A stretch of DNA of 64,000 nucleotides from VRUE01 sp963716735 (GCA_963716735.1 OY970321.1:1116001-1180000), one strand, 5' to 3'; counted from the first letter of the stretch, positions 32,790 through 41,984 are shown. Notes: generated by a model not told the origin, from the sequence alone. Program-made: numbers and translations.

Positions 32790-33855
32790 GCGCTGGCAGA
32801 AGATCCTTGCGGCCGCATTGGAGAGCGCTAGCGTCGAAACGGCGCCGGGCAAAGACAATGTCGACTTCATGATCCGAACTCGCGACGGCGGGACGCTTCT
32901 CGTCGAGGCGAAGTGGGCCGGCGAGGGCTGGCCGCAGGATGTACGGCGAGCCGCAGCCACGGTCGAGGAGCAATGGCCCGAAAACGTCGTCCTTCTTGCT
33001 CGTCACCTCTCGCCCGGAGCGATCGAGTGGCTGCGGGACCGCGGCGCCAATTGGGCCGACGAAGCCGGGCAGGCGCGCATCATCGGACCAGGCGGGTTGG
33101 TCGTAATCCGCGAACCAGCTCGGCCGCCCGGCAAGAAGAGAGCACCGGGTTCCTTTACGTGGTCGAAGTCGGCGATCGCAGTGGCGGAGGCGATCCTCGC
33201 CCACGAGGATCGCCCGCTGCGCGTGGCCGAGCTTGCCGACGAGAGCAACTGGTCTGGCGCGCAGGCGGCCAAGGTCCTAAAGGCCTTCGACGGCCAGGGC
33301 TGGACCGTTAAGCAGGGCGCCGCTCGTGGCCCCAGCGCGCACCGGAAGCTCGTCGATGCAGACGGAATGCTCGCCGCATGGTCAGCGACGATTGCCGATT
33401 CTCCCCGCACGACCCGCATCGCCCATCGGGCGACCAAAGATGTGATGGCGCTCTTGCGCAACGACCTCGGCCCAGCGTTGGAGCGTCGAACCGGCTGGGC
33501 TGTCAGCGGCTGGGCCGGCCTTGAGCTCACCGCCCCCTTTGCGACGACTACGCCCAACCTGCACGTCTATGTCGAGGACACCGGCTTCACCGGTCCGCTC
33601 GGCGACGCGATCGGAGAAGCGGGCTTGCGCGAAGTCGACGAGGGTGGTCGAGTGACTTTTTGGGCAGCTGACGACCACGTGTTCAATTTCTGCCGGCGAG
33701 TCGAAGGTGTCCCTGTCGTGAGCGCCCCACGCCTGTTCGCCGACCTGGCCTCGTTAGGTGGCCGCGGAGGCGACAGCGCCGACCACGTCAAGGAGCAGCT
33801 CATCGACCCGCTGCATCGTCAGCAGCCAACCGGGGGGGCTGGTGTCGATGGATGA
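32773..33855 (+). CDS. type IV toxin-antitoxin AbiEi-like antitoxin/regulator
   Basis: 360 residues from the ATG at 32773. The N-terminal segment (VDFMIRTRDGGTLLVEAKWA) resembles a restriction-type fold; the middle holds a winged helix (AVAEAILAHEDRPLRVAELA, NWSGAQAAKVLKAFDGQGW); the C-terminal part resembles the AbiEi toxin-antagonising domain. Longer than classical AbiEi (about 200-300). Overlaps the nucleotidyltransferase gene by 8 bases. The region upstream is AT-rich compared with the rest of the window, a sign of acquisition. Confidence 0.75.
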   Translation: MEKVEKRWQKILAAALESASVETAPGKDNVDFMIRTRDGGTLLVEAKWAGEGWPQDVRRAAATVEEQWPENVVLLARHLSPGAIEWLRDRGANWADEAGQARIIGPGGLVVIREPARPPGKKRAPGSFTWSKSAIAVAEAILAHEDRPLRVAELADESNWSGAQAAKVLKAFDGQGWTVKQGAARGPSAHRKLVDADGMLAAWSATIADSPRTTRIAHRATKDVMALLRNDLGPALERRTGWAVSGWAGLELTAPFATTTPNLHVYVEDTGFTGPLGDAIGEAGLREVDEGGRVTFWAADDHVFNFCRRVEGVPVVSAPRLFADLASLGGRGGDSADHVKEQLIDPLHRQQPTGGAGVDG

Positions 33856-34681
33856 GCGGCGCTCCCGTGAAACCCGCGCCCGGGCCGAGCTTGCGCTGGT
33901 GCGCCTCCTGCATGCCCTCGGGGACGAGGACGTCTTCCTGGTCGTGCTTGGCGGTCTGGTACCCGAGGTGCTCGCAAGCGACGAGGCTCTCGTGCCGAAG
34001 CACCTCGGCACCAACGACGTTGACATCCTCCTCATCACCCACATCGACCCTGACGCCAATCTCGCCAGCGTGGAGCGAGCGCTCGAGCGTCTCGCCTTCA
34101 AAGCAGACCCAAGCGAAGATGGCTGGCGCTGGCGAGGCCAGATAGATCAAGCGCCGGTAAAACTCGAGTTCCTCTGCGATCTTCCCGAATACCGAGAGGG
34201 CGAGGTCGTCCGGCCGAGAGGATGCCGGGTGCTCAGTGCTCAGAACCTTCGCGGCACCGGCCATGTAGCTCGTGGCTTTTCCTGGGAGCAGGTGAGCGGC
34301 GTGCTGCCCGATGGGGGGAAGGTCACCGTGCGGGTGCGTTTTGCCGGTCTTGAGGGATACCTGCTCTCCAAGTGCGTTGCGGTGCGCAACCGCGCCGCGA
34401 CGAAGGACTACTACGACCTCGTCTATGTCATGCAGCACAACCGTGCGGGAGGACCAGAGGAGGCCGCATACCGCCTACTTAATGGCGAGTTCGCCAGAGA
34501 CCTGGACTCGCTGCGAACTACCTTCATCGAGGTACGAGGGCGCTACGTCAAGACCACTGACAGCGGTCCGACCGGCTATGCCGAGCAGGCGAAAGAAGTC
34601 GACCCCAGCGCCGATGCAGCCACTTTGCGGGCCGACGCCGTCGATGTGGTTCAGCGCTTCTTCACTGCTCTGGGAGACTAG
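33848..34681 (+). CDS. AbiEii-like nucleotidyltransferase toxin
   Basis: 277 residues. Motifs: VLGGLVPEVL, then GTNDVDILLI with the DxD metal pair, and KCVAVRNRAATKDYYDLVYV with the Lys/Arg and KDYYDL of AbiEii. Family members transfer nucleotides to tRNA or other targets and give abortive infection or bacteriostasis. Starts ATG at 33848 (an in-frame GTG lies 6 bases earlier), overlapping the antitoxin gene by 8 bases. Confidence 0.82.
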   Translation: MDERRSRETRARAELALVRLLHALGDEDVFLVVLGGLVPEVLASDEALVPKHLGTNDVDILLITHIDPDANLASVERALERLAFKADPSEDGWRWRGQIDQAPVKLEFLCDLPEYREGEVVRPRGCRVLSAQNLRGTGHVARGFSWEQVSGVLPDGGKVTVRVRFAGLEGYLLSKCVAVRNRAATKDYYDLVYVMQHNRAGGPEEAAYRLLNGEFARDLDSLRTTFIEVRGRYVKTTDSGPTGYAEQAKEVDPSADAATLRADAVDVVQRFFTALGD

Positions 34682-34701
34682 CCCCCGGGCATCTGGGCCG
34701 A

Positions 34702-35562
34702 TCAGCCCAGGCTCGGGCGCATCTGGCGCAGCCTCTTCACCCGCTCCTCAATCGGCGGGTGGGTCGAGAAGAGGCCGGCGATGCCCTTGCTGGAGAAGGG
34801 CTTGACGATGTAGAGGGGCTCGGCGGCCTGGTTGACCTGCATCGGCATGTCCGCCGCCCCCTGCTCGAGGCGCAGCAGGGCGCTGGCGAGCGACTCCGGG
34901 TTGCCGCAGATGGCGGCGCCGCCGGCGTCGGCCGCGTACTCGCGCTGGCGCGAGATCGAGAGCTGGATGATGCTCGCCGCGATCGGGGCCAGCAGAACCA
35001 GGGCGAGCGAGGCGACGAGGCTGAGCGGCGACTCGTCGTCGTTGCCGAACCACATCAGCATGTAGGCGAGGTACGTAATCGCTGCGCCGATTGCCGAGGC
35101 GACCGACTGGATCAGGATGTCGCGATGCTGGACGTGGGCGAGCTCGTGGGCGAGGACGCCGCGCAGCTCGTCCTCGGAGAGGAGCTTGGTGATTCCCCGC
35201 GTAACCGCGACGGCGGCGTGCTTGGGATTACGGCCGGTGGCGAAGGCGTTGGGCTGGTCCTGGGGGATCATGTAGAGGCGCGGCATCGGCAGGCCGGCGC
35301 GCGTCGTCAATTCGCGCATGATCTCGTAGAGCCGCGGCGCCTCCGATTCCTCGATCGGCTGGGCGCGGCTCATCTTCAGCGCCAGTTTGTCGCTGAAGAA
35401 GTAGGAGCCGAGGTTGATCAAGAGGGCGATACCGAGGAAGAGAGCCGCCGTGCTGGGACCGCCGATCAGAGCGCCGATCAGGACCAGCAGACCCGAGAGG
35501 GACGCCAGCAGGATCGTGGTGCGCAGGGTGGCTCCCCAGGTGGATTGCTTGGTGGTGGTCAT
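34702..35562 (-). CDS. htpX: HtpX-type M48 membrane zinc metalloprotease
   Basis: 286 residues. Two N-terminal membrane segments, the zinc site HELAHVQH (HExxH), two more membrane segments, and the third ligand in REYAADAGG. HtpX degrades misfolded membrane proteins with its active site on the cytoplasmic face. ATG start. It is divergent from the histidine kinase, with 105 bases between them. Confidence 0.95.
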   Translation of the reverse strand: MTTTKQSTWGATLRTTILLASLSGLLVLIGALIGGPSTAALFLGIALLINLGSYFFSDKLALKMSRAQPIEESEAPRLYEIMRELTTRAGLPMPRLYMIPQDQPNAFATGRNPKHAAVAVTRGITKLLSEDELRGVLAHELAHVQHRDILIQSVASAIGAAITYLAYMLMWFGNDDESPLSLVASLALVLLAPIAASIIQLSISRQREYAADAGGAAICGNPESLASALLRLEQGAADMPMQVNQAAEPLYIVKPFSSKGIAGLFSTHPPIEERVKRLRQMRPSLG

Positions 35563-35667
35563 CGCGGCTCGCTCCTTGTTGGTTCCGTTAGTGAAGATCG
35601 CGCAGCTTGAGAAGTATTGCCCCGAACGGCGCTTCAGGCCATAGGTGGCAGCCCCTATTCTCGCCCT

Positions 35668-36522
35668 GTGACGACCCTGGTCATCGTCGTGCTCGCCGTC
35701 GTCGCGGCCGCGCTCGCCTTCCAGCTCATCTCCATGCTGCGTCGGCTGGCGCCGCTGGAGACGCTGATCGAGGAAATGGAGAAGGTTGACTTGAGCACGC
35801 CGGGGCCGTTACCGGACTCAATCGACGGGGTCGGCGAGACTGAGGAGGTGGCGCGGATCGAGTTCGCCTTCCTGCGCATGATGCGCCGCCTGGAAGCAGA
35901 GCGACGGCGGGCCGGCAGCGCCGCATTGCGGGCTCAGGAGGAGGAGCGGGCGCGGGTCGCGCGCGACCTCCACGACGAGGTCAACCAGTCGCTGACCGGC
36001 TTGCTGCTGCGGCTGGAGGCGGTGCGGGAGGCCGCGCCGCCCGAGCTCGAGCCGGAGCTCGCCGAGACGCGCTCGCTCGCCAACCAGGCGATGCGCGAGC
36101 TGCTCTCGCTCGCTCGCCAGCTGCGACCGACCGCCCTCGACGACCTCGGTCTCGCCGCCGCGATCGCCGGCCAGGTCGAGCAGCTCGAGCGCTCCGGACT
36201 GTCGGCCGAGTTGAGGGTCGAGGGCGACTTCTCCGGCCTCGACGATGACGTGCAGCTGGTCGTCTACCGCGTCGCCCAGGAGGCGCTCACCAATGCCGCC
36301 CGCCACAGCGAGGCGAATCGGATCGCGGTCGGCCTGCGCCGCTCCGGCGATGGGGTCGAGCTCGACGTCGCCGACGACGGCCGCGGCTTCGCCTTCGAGC
36401 AGTCCGAGCGCGGGCTCGGCATCGGCGGCATGAGGGAGCGGGCGCTGCTGATCGGCGCCGAGCTGACGATCGAGTCGCGGCCGGGCGAGGGCACGACCGT
36501 CAGGCTCTCCGTCCGGAGTTAG
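35668..36522 (+). CDS. NarL-type sensor histidine kinase
   Basis: 284 residues, GTG start. One N-terminal membrane helix (TLVIVVLAVVAAALAFQLIS), a HAMP-like linker, the dimerisation/phosphoacceptor site RVARDLHDEVNQSLTGLLL (H102, HisKA_3 type) and an ATPase domain with N-box AQEALTNAARHS, G1 VADDGRGF and G2 GLGIGGMRERA. No extracellular sensor domain, so it probably senses the membrane or a partner. The cognate regulator is at 37298-37882. Confidence 0.92.
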   Translation: MTTLVIVVLAVVAAALAFQLISMLRRLAPLETLIEEMEKVDLSTPGPLPDSIDGVGETEEVARIEFAFLRMMRRLEAERRRAGSAALRAQEEERARVARDLHDEVNQSLTGLLLRLEAVREAAPPELEPELAETRSLANQAMRELLSLARQLRPTALDDLGLAAAIAGQVEQLERSGLSAELRVEGDFSGLDDDVQLVVYRVAQEALTNAARHSEANRIAVGLRRSGDGVELDVADDGRGFAFEQSERGLGIGGMRERALLIGAELTIESRPGEGTTVRLSVRS

Positions 36523-36917
36523 TCGAGAACCGTCGGAAGCGTCTCCAAGCCCCGATCACGCGCGGCTTTGTGCAAGCGGGCATCCCAGGTGGCAAAGGAG
36601 AGGCCCTGCCTTGGCAGTGCAAGTGCAGCCGCCAGATGCAAGGCATCGAGAGCGCGAAGCTTTGTCGAAACGGCGAGGTGTGCCGCCTGCTCCGCCAGCT
36701 CTCGATCGACCTCGACCACGCCGAAGGTGAGCCAGTCGCTTTCCACTCTCTTGATCGATCTGGAACCTCCGGCCAGGCCTACCGCCCGCACCGTCTCGAC
36801 GAAGCAGATCCGGCAGCTAGACCATGCACTTGCGCTGTCCATCGCTCGTAGGAGCTCGTCACTGCCTTCCTCCTCGATATACCGCTTGACCAGCGCGCTC
36901 GCGTCGAGGTAGAGCAT
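36519..36917 (-). CDS. PIN-domain ribonuclease toxin (VapC family)
   Basis: 132 residues. Acidic site: D5 (LYLDASALVKRY), E41 (CFVETVRAV), D91 (LRALDALHLAAAL) and D112 region (FATWDARLHKAA). Convergent with the kinase gene, overlapping its end by 4 bases. Start ATG overlaps the antitoxin stop by one base (TAATG). Confidence 0.9.
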   Translation of the reverse strand: MLYLDASALVKRYIEEEGSDELLRAMDSASAWSSCRICFVETVRAVGLAGGSRSIKRVESDWLTFGVVEVDRELAEQAAHLAVSTKLRALDALHLAAALALPRQGLSFATWDARLHKAARDRGLETLPTVLD

Positions 36918-37195
36918 TAGCGCTCTTCGTCGCGTTCCGCCAGAATGATCGCTGAAGCAGAGCGTCCAGTGCGTAGGGGTCGCGGCGCGTGGCGAGGGCG
37001 GGGACGTGCCGCCGGCGTGACCTTCCCTTCAGCCACGAGTCTCCGCATATGCTCACTGCCTCGAGGCGAACCGGCCGGAACGATGTCAGCCACATGTCGA
37101 CCTCGCACCGTCACCTTGATCTGCTCACCCTCTTCGACTTTGCGAAGCATGCTGCTCAATTTCGCCTTCAACTCTCGAACGCCGATCTCCAACAT
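36917..37195 (-). CDS. Phd/YefM-family antitoxin (VapB type)
   Basis: 92 residues: MLEIGVRELKAKLSSMLRKV, EGEQIKVTVRGRHVADIVPA, a Phd-like DNA-binding half, then a basic proline-rich tail (PAARPRPRHAPRP) that is unusual since such tails are normally acidic. Paired with the PIN toxin. The ATG follows a TAAAGT box by six bases, suggesting a leaderless mRNA. Confidence 0.88.
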   Translation of the reverse strand: MLEIGVRELKAKLSSMLRKVEEGEQIKVTVRGRHVADIVPAGSPRGSEHMRRLVAEGKVTPAARPRPRHAPRPLRTGRSASAIILAERDEER

Positions 37196-37196
37196 G

Positions 37197-37223
37197 TGAC
37201 CACTTTAGCAATTAGATGACCAC
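37197..37223 (-). promoter_or_regulatory. promoter and TGACCAC direct repeats of the second toxin-antitoxin pair
   Basis: TGACCAC at 37197-37203 and 37217-37223, 20 bases apart (two helical turns), flank the likely -10 TAAAGT (37207-37202, minus strand). Candidate antitoxin binding sites. Confidence 0.4.
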
Positions 37224-37297
37224 ATCCCTCTTGCATGGATGAGTAAGTCGTCAGAGACCCACGACTCTCCCCCCTTTGTTGGGAGACTGGGCGGACT

Positions 37298-37882
37298 ATG
37301 CGGATATTGATCGCAGACGACCACGGGATCGTGCGCTCCGGGCTGCGGCTGCTGCTCGAGCGCCAGGCGGACATCGAGGTCGTCGCCGAGGCGGCGGACG
37401 GCGCCGAGGCGCGTGAGCTGGCGATCCGCGAGCGGCCCGACCTGGCGATCCTCGACGTCAAGATGCCGAAGCTGACCGGCCTGCAGGCGACGCGCGAGAT
37501 CAAGGCGCAGGCACCCGAGGTCGCGGTTCTGATCCTCTCGATGCACGACGACGAGGGTTACCTCAACGAAGCGTTCGAAGCGGGCGCGTCCGGTTATGTC
37601 CTCAAGACGCAGGCGGACACCGACCTGCTGGCCGCGGTCCGGGCGGTCGAACGGGGCGATCCTTTTCCCAGACCTGAGATGCAGCGCACGCTGACGCCAC
37701 GCGAGGAGGAGATCGTCAAGCTCGTCGCCGAGGCCCACACCTCGAAGGAGATCGCGGAGATCCTCCACCTCTCCGAGAAGACGGTCGAGAACCACCGCGC
37801 CAACGCGATGCGCAAGCTCGGCATGCGCGACCGGGTCGAGCTGGTCCGCTACGCAATCCGCCGCGGCCTGATCGAGCCCTGA
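37298..37882 (+). CDS. NarL/LuxR-type response regulator
   Basis: 194 residues. Receiver domain with D10-D11 acidic pocket (LIADDHG), phosphoacceptor D53 (AILDVKMPK) and GYVLK; C-terminal LuxR helix-turn-helix TPREEEIVKLVAEAHTSKEI, LHLSEKTVENHRANAMRKLG. Partner of the kinase at 35668-36522, though separated from it by the toxin-antitoxin pair. May control the adjacent MFS exporter, 48 bases downstream. Confidence 0.95.
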   Translation: MRILIADDHGIVRSGLRLLLERQADIEVVAEAADGAEARELAIRERPDLAILDVKMPKLTGLQATREIKAQAPEVAVLILSMHDDEGYLNEAFEAGASGYVLKTQADTDLLAAVRAVERGDPFPRPEMQRTLTPREEEIVKLVAEAHTSKEIAEILHLSEKTVENHRANAMRKLGMRDRVELVRYAIRRGLIEP

Positions 37883-37930
37883 TCCAGGCTCGCCGGCGCC
37901 GCCGATTTGCTTGACTGAGAAGCCCAGTCG

Positions 37931-39403
37931 ATGACGAGCTCCCAAGACTTCAGAGAGAAACGCTGGCTGGCGCTGGTCCTGCTCTGCTCGGCGCAGTTCG
38001 TCGTCGTGCTCGACGCCTCGATCGTCAACGTCGCCCTGCCGACGATCGGCAAAGCGCTCGACTTCTCCCAGGAGAACCTGCCCTGGGTGGTCAACGCCTA
38101 CATCCTCACCTTCGGCGGCTTCCTCCTGCTCGGCGGTCGCGCCGCCGACCTGCTCGGCCGCCGGCGCGTCTTCATGGCCGGCCTGCTCGTCGTCGCCGTC
38201 GCCTCGCTCGCCGCCGGCTTCGCTGCCACGGAGGGGCAGCTGATCGCGGCGCGGGCCGCGCAGGGCCTCGGCGCGGCGATCATCTCCCCCGCCGCGCTCT
38301 CGATCGTCACCACCACCTTCAGCGACGGCTCGGAGCGCAACAAGGCACTCGGCGTCTGGGGCGCGGTCGCCGGCTCCGGCGGGGCGGCGGGCGTGCTGCT
38401 CGGCGGCGTCCTCACCGACGGGCTCGGCTGGGAGTGGGTGCTCTGGGTCAACGTCCCGGTCAGCCTCATCGCCTTCGCCCTCTCCCCCAGGCTGATCGCC
38501 GAAAGCCGCGACGAGCAGGAGACCCGCGCCTTCGACGTCGCCGGCGCGGTCACCGTCACCGCGGCGCTCTCGGTCCTCGTCTACGCAGTCGTCGACGCCA
38601 CCGAGTCCGGTTGGGGATCGACCAAGACGCTCAGCCTGATCGCACTCTCCCTCGTCCTGCTCGCGATCTTCATCGCGATCGAGCTGCGCGCGACCAAGCC
38701 GCTGGTGCCGTTCTCGATCTTCCGCATCCGCACGCTGACCGGCGCCAACATCGTCGGCCTGCTGGTCGGCGCCTCGCTCTTCTCGATGTTCTTCTTCATC
38801 TCCCTATATATGCAGCAGGTGCTCGGCTACAGCGCGATCCACGCTGGCCTCTCCTACTTCCCGCTGGCGCTGACGATCATGGTCTCGGCCGGCGTCGCCT
38901 CCCAATTGGTGACCCGCTTCGGCTACAAGCCGATCCTCGCCGCCGGCCTGCTCTTCATCGTCATCGGGCTGGTCTGGTTCAGCCGTGTCTCGGTGGGCGG
39001 AGGCTTCACCACCGACATCCTCGGCCCGTCGCTGTTCGCCGCGGCGGGGCTCGGCTTCGCCTTCGTGACGACGACGATCGCCGCCGTCTCCGGAGTCGAG
39101 GAAAGCGAGGCCGGCCTGGCCAGCGGCCTGATCAACACCTCGCAGCAGGTCGGTGGCGCGCTCGGGCTCGCCGTGCTCTCCACCATCGCCACGTCGCACA
39201 CCAACGACCTGATCGCGGACGGGACGAACCCGGTGGCAGCGCTGACCGATGGCTTCCAGACCGCCTTCCTCGGCGGTGCGGCGATCGCCGGGCTCGGCTT
39301 CGTCCTCACGCTTGTCCTGATCAGCAACCGCGACAGCAAGGCCCACGTCGAACTCGGCAGCGAGGCGGCCGGGCAGGAGGCGACGGAGGCCGCGTCCGCA
39401 TAA
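37931..39403 (+). CDS. MFS transporter, DHA2 (EmrB/QacA) family drug exporter
   Basis: 490 residues with about 14 membrane segments. Motif D1 LDASIVNVALPTIGKAL in helix 1, motif A GGRAADLLGRRRVFMAG in loop 2-3, motif C GAVAGSGGAAGVLLGGVLTD in helix 5. Proton-coupled exporters of this type expel drugs or dyes. It follows the response regulator and precedes rrf2 by 27 bases. Substrate unknown. Confidence 0.92.
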   Translation: MTSSQDFREKRWLALVLLCSAQFVVVLDASIVNVALPTIGKALDFSQENLPWVVNAYILTFGGFLLLGGRAADLLGRRRVFMAGLLVVAVASLAAGFAATEGQLIAARAAQGLGAAIISPAALSIVTTTFSDGSERNKALGVWGAVAGSGGAAGVLLGGVLTDGLGWEWVLWVNVPVSLIAFALSPRLIAESRDEQETRAFDVAGAVTVTAALSVLVYAVVDATESGWGSTKTLSLIALSLVLLAIFIAIELRATKPLVPFSIFRIRTLTGANIVGLLVGASLFSMFFFISLYMQQVLGYSAIHAGLSYFPLALTIMVSAGVASQLVTRFGYKPILAAGLLFIVIGLVWFSRVSVGGGFTTDILGPSLFAAAGLGFAFVTTTIAAVSGVEESEAGLASGLINTSQQVGGALGLAVLSTIATSHTNDLIADGTNPVAALTDGFQTAFLGGAAIAGLGFVLTLVLISNRDSKAHVELGSEAAGQEATEAASA

Positions 39404-39428
39404 CCGACCGCTTCAGTAGGATTTAAGT
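39404..39428 (+). promoter_or_regulatory. candidate Rrf2 site at the rrf2-sufC-sufS unit
   Basis: CCGAC (39404-39408), eight bases, TAGGATT (39417-39423), then TAAGT. The same order and spacing occurs at 46050-46073 before the Rieske-sufB-sufD unit. TAGGAT could be a -10 box, which would make the rrf2 mRNA almost leaderless (ATG 39431). Confidence 0.5.
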
Positions 39429-39430
39429 CG

Positions 39431-39904
39431 ATGCTGTTCTCGACGAAAGCGGAGTACGGAGTTCGCCTGATGGTGGAGCTGGGTCGCCAGCCGGGGTCTG
39501 CCCCGGTCTCGCTCAGCGCCGTCGCCGAGGCAGAGCGCCTGCCGCTCTCCTATCTCGAGCACCTCGTCGCCAAGCTGCGCAACGCCGGGCTGGTCAGCTC
39601 GACCCGCGGCGCCCACGGCGGCTACCGATTGGCCCAGCCGGCGGAGACAATCACCCTCGATGAAGTGGTCGAGGCGCTGGAAGGGCAGATCGCCCCGATG
39701 GAGTGCTTCCACGAGACCCCGGAGGGCAAGGTCCTCTGCTCGCACGAATCAGACGGCGACCGCGCTTGCGCGACGAAGCTGCTCTGGACCCGTGTCCAGG
39801 GCGGCGTCACCAAGGCGCTCGCCGGCACCACGCTGGCCGAGCTGGTCGAGTTCTCCGGTGGCGCAGGCGGTGCCCAACGGGCGCCTGTCGGCAGCGCCGC
39901 CTAA
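39431..39904 (+). CDS. Rrf2-family (IscR/SufR-like) transcriptional regulator
   Basis: 157 residues. Winged helix STKAEYGVRLMVELGRQ, LPLSYLEHLVAKLRNAGLVS, RGAHGGYRLAQP. Three cysteines in MECFHETPEGKVLCSHESDGDRAC can ligate an Fe-S cluster, as in IscR. Lying immediately before sufC and sufS, it should sense Fe-S status and control the SUF genes. ATG start. Confidence 0.92.
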   Translation: MLFSTKAEYGVRLMVELGRQPGSAPVSLSAVAEAERLPLSYLEHLVAKLRNAGLVSSTRGAHGGYRLAQPAETITLDEVVEALEGQIAPMECFHETPEGKVLCSHESDGDRACATKLLWTRVQGGVTKALAGTTLAELVEFSGGAGGAQRAPVGSAA

Positions 39905-39940
39905 CCCTGAATCACCACCGAATCACACGAACGGAGCGAA

Positions 39941-40711
39941 ATGGCTGAGCTGGAGATACGCAACCTGCACGTGAGCGTCGAGGACAAGCAGATCCTCCGC
40001 GGCCTCGACCTCGACGTCGAGAAGGGCAAGGTCCACGCGCTGATGGGGCCCAACGGCTCCGGCAAGTCGACCCTGGCCAACGCGATCATGGGTCACCCGG
40101 CGCTGGAGGTGACCGAGGGCTCGATCGTCTTCAAGGGCGAGGACATGACCGAGGCCGACCCCGACGAGCGCTCGCGCGCCGGTCTCTTCATGGCCTTCCA
40201 GTATCCGGTGGCGATCCCCGGCGTCTCGGTCAGCAAGTACCTGCGGATGATCCTCAACGCCCGCCGCGAGGCGCGCGGCGAAGCCGAGATCAAGATCAAA
40301 GAGTTCGCCAAGACCGCCCAGGAGGCGATGGCACTGGCGAACATCCCCAAAGACTTCTCCAGCCGCTACCTCAACGATGGCTTCTCCGGTGGCGAGAAGA
40401 AGCGCATGGAGCTGCTGCAGCTGGCGCTGCTGCGGCCCGAGATCGCGGTCCTCGACGAGACCGACTCCGGCCTCGACATCGACGCTCTGCGGGTCGTCGC
40501 CGACGGGGTAAACACCTTCGCCGGGCCCGACATGGGCGTGCTCATCATCACCCACTACCAGCGCATCCTGCACATGGTCAAGCCCGACTCGGTCCACGTC
40601 ATGTTCGAGGGCCGGATCGTCAAGGAGGGCGGGCCGGAGCTGGTCGGCGTGCTCGAGGAGAAGGGCTACGGCTGGATCCGCGAGGAGGTCGAGGCGGGCG
40701 TCGGCGCCTAG
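39941..40711 (+). CDS. sufC: SufC Fe-S assembly ATPase
   Basis: 256 residues, ABC ATPase without membrane domain. Walker A GPNGSGKS, Q-loop MAFQYPVAIPG, signature FSGGEKKRMELL, Walker B IAVLDETDSGLD, H-loop ITHYQ. Works with SufB and SufD, which are encoded 6 kb away here. GGAG site before the ATG; 36 bases after rrf2. Confidence 0.97.
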   Translation: MAELEIRNLHVSVEDKQILRGLDLDVEKGKVHALMGPNGSGKSTLANAIMGHPALEVTEGSIVFKGEDMTEADPDERSRAGLFMAFQYPVAIPGVSVSKYLRMILNARREARGEAEIKIKEFAKTAQEAMALANIPKDFSSRYLNDGFSGGEKKRMELLQLALLRPEIAVLDETDSGLDIDALRVVADGVNTFAGPDMGVLIITHYQRILHMVKPDSVHVMFEGRIVKEGGPELVGVLEEKGYGWIREEVEAGVGA

Positions 40712-40721
40712 CCTCGCGACG

Positions 40722-41984
40722 ATGGAGCCGACGACGACCAGGCCCGCGGCGGCGTCGGCTTTCCCGATCGAGAAGGTCCGCGCCTCCTTCCCGGCGCTGG
40801 AGCGCGAGGTCCACGGCCGGCCTGTCGCCTACCTCGACAGCGGCGCCAGCTCCCAGCGGGTCCTGGCCTCGATCCAGGCAGTCGACCGCTACGAGCGCAC
40901 GCACCACTCCAACGTCCACCGGGGCTCGCACACGCTCTCGGCCGAGGCGACCGCGGCCTATGAGGGCGCGCGGGCGACCGTCGCCGACCACCTAGGCGCC
41001 GCGGACCGACGCGAGGTGATCTTCGTCCGCAATGCCACCGAGGCGATCAACCTGGTGGCGCGGGCGTGGGGCGAGGCGAACGTCGGCGCGGGCGATCGCA
41101 TCGTGCTGACCGAGATGGAGCACCACTCCAACATCGTCCCCTGGCAGCAGCTCGCCGAGCGAGCCGGCGCCGAGATCGATTGGGTGCCGGTCGGCGGGGA
41201 CGGGCTGCTCGACATGGACGCCTACTCGGCGCAGCTCGAGCGCGGACCGAAGCTGGTCGCCGTCGCCCACGTCTCCAACGTGCTTGGCACCGAGAACCAG
41301 ATCGCCGAGATCGCCCGCCTCGCCCACGACGCCGGCGCCCTCGTGCTCGCCGACGGCGCCCAGGCGGCACCGAAGCTGCCGCTCGACGTCGCCGAGCTGG
41401 GTGTCGACTTCTACGCCCTGACCGGTCACAAGCTCTACGCCCCGACCGGGATCGGGGCGCTGTGGGCAAGGCTCGACCTGCTGCGCGAGATGCCGCCCTT
41501 CCTCGGCGGCGGCTCGATGATCCGCAAGGTGACCAAAGAGGGGACGACCTACGCCGATCCCCCAGCCCGCTTCGAGGCCGGGACGCCGGCGATCGCCCAG
41601 GCGATCGGCATGGCATCCGCCCTGCGCTGGCTCGACGGCCTCGGGATGGAGTCGGTGCGCGAGCACGAGCGTGAGATCACCGACTACGCGCTGGAGCAGC
41701 TCGCCGCGGTCCCCGGCCTGCGCGTCTTCGGACCGCCGCGTGGGCCTGAGCGGCTCGGTCCCGTCTCCTTCGAGCTCGAGGGAGTCCACGCCCACGACGT
41801 CTCCGAGATCCTCGATCGCCACGGCGTCGCCGTCCGCGCCGGGCACCACTGCGCACAGCCCCTTATGGACCGCCTCGGCATAGCCGCAACCGCCCGGGCC
41901 AGCTTCGGCGTCTACACGACCCGCGAGGAGATCGACCGCCTGGTCGAGGGTCTCGACGACGCGCGCAGGGTTTTCGGCCTTTAA
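40722..41984 (+). CDS. sufS: SufS cysteine desulfurase
   Basis: 420 residues, PLP class V. Cofactor lysine in LTGHKLYAPTGIG, conserved NATEAINLVA, MEHHSNIVPWQ, and the catalytic cysteine in RAGHHCAQPLMDRLG (group II desulfurase context). Takes sulfur from cysteine and hands it to SufU. Ten bases after sufC. Confidence 0.96.
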   Translation: MEPTTTRPAAASAFPIEKVRASFPALEREVHGRPVAYLDSGASSQRVLASIQAVDRYERTHHSNVHRGSHTLSAEATAAYEGARATVADHLGAADRREVIFVRNATEAINLVARAWGEANVGAGDRIVLTEMEHHSNIVPWQQLAERAGAEIDWVPVGGDGLLDMDAYSAQLERGPKLVAVAHVSNVLGTENQIAEIARLAHDAGALVLADGAQAAPKLPLDVAELGVDFYALTGHKLYAPTGIGALWARLDLLREMPPFLGGGSMIRKVTKEGTTYADPPARFEAGTPAIAQAIGMASALRWLDGLGMESVREHEREITDYALEQLAAVPGLRVFGPPRGPERLGPVSFELEGVHAHDVSEILDRHGVAVRAGHHCAQPLMDRLGIAATARASFGVYTTREEIDRLVEGLDDARRVFGL

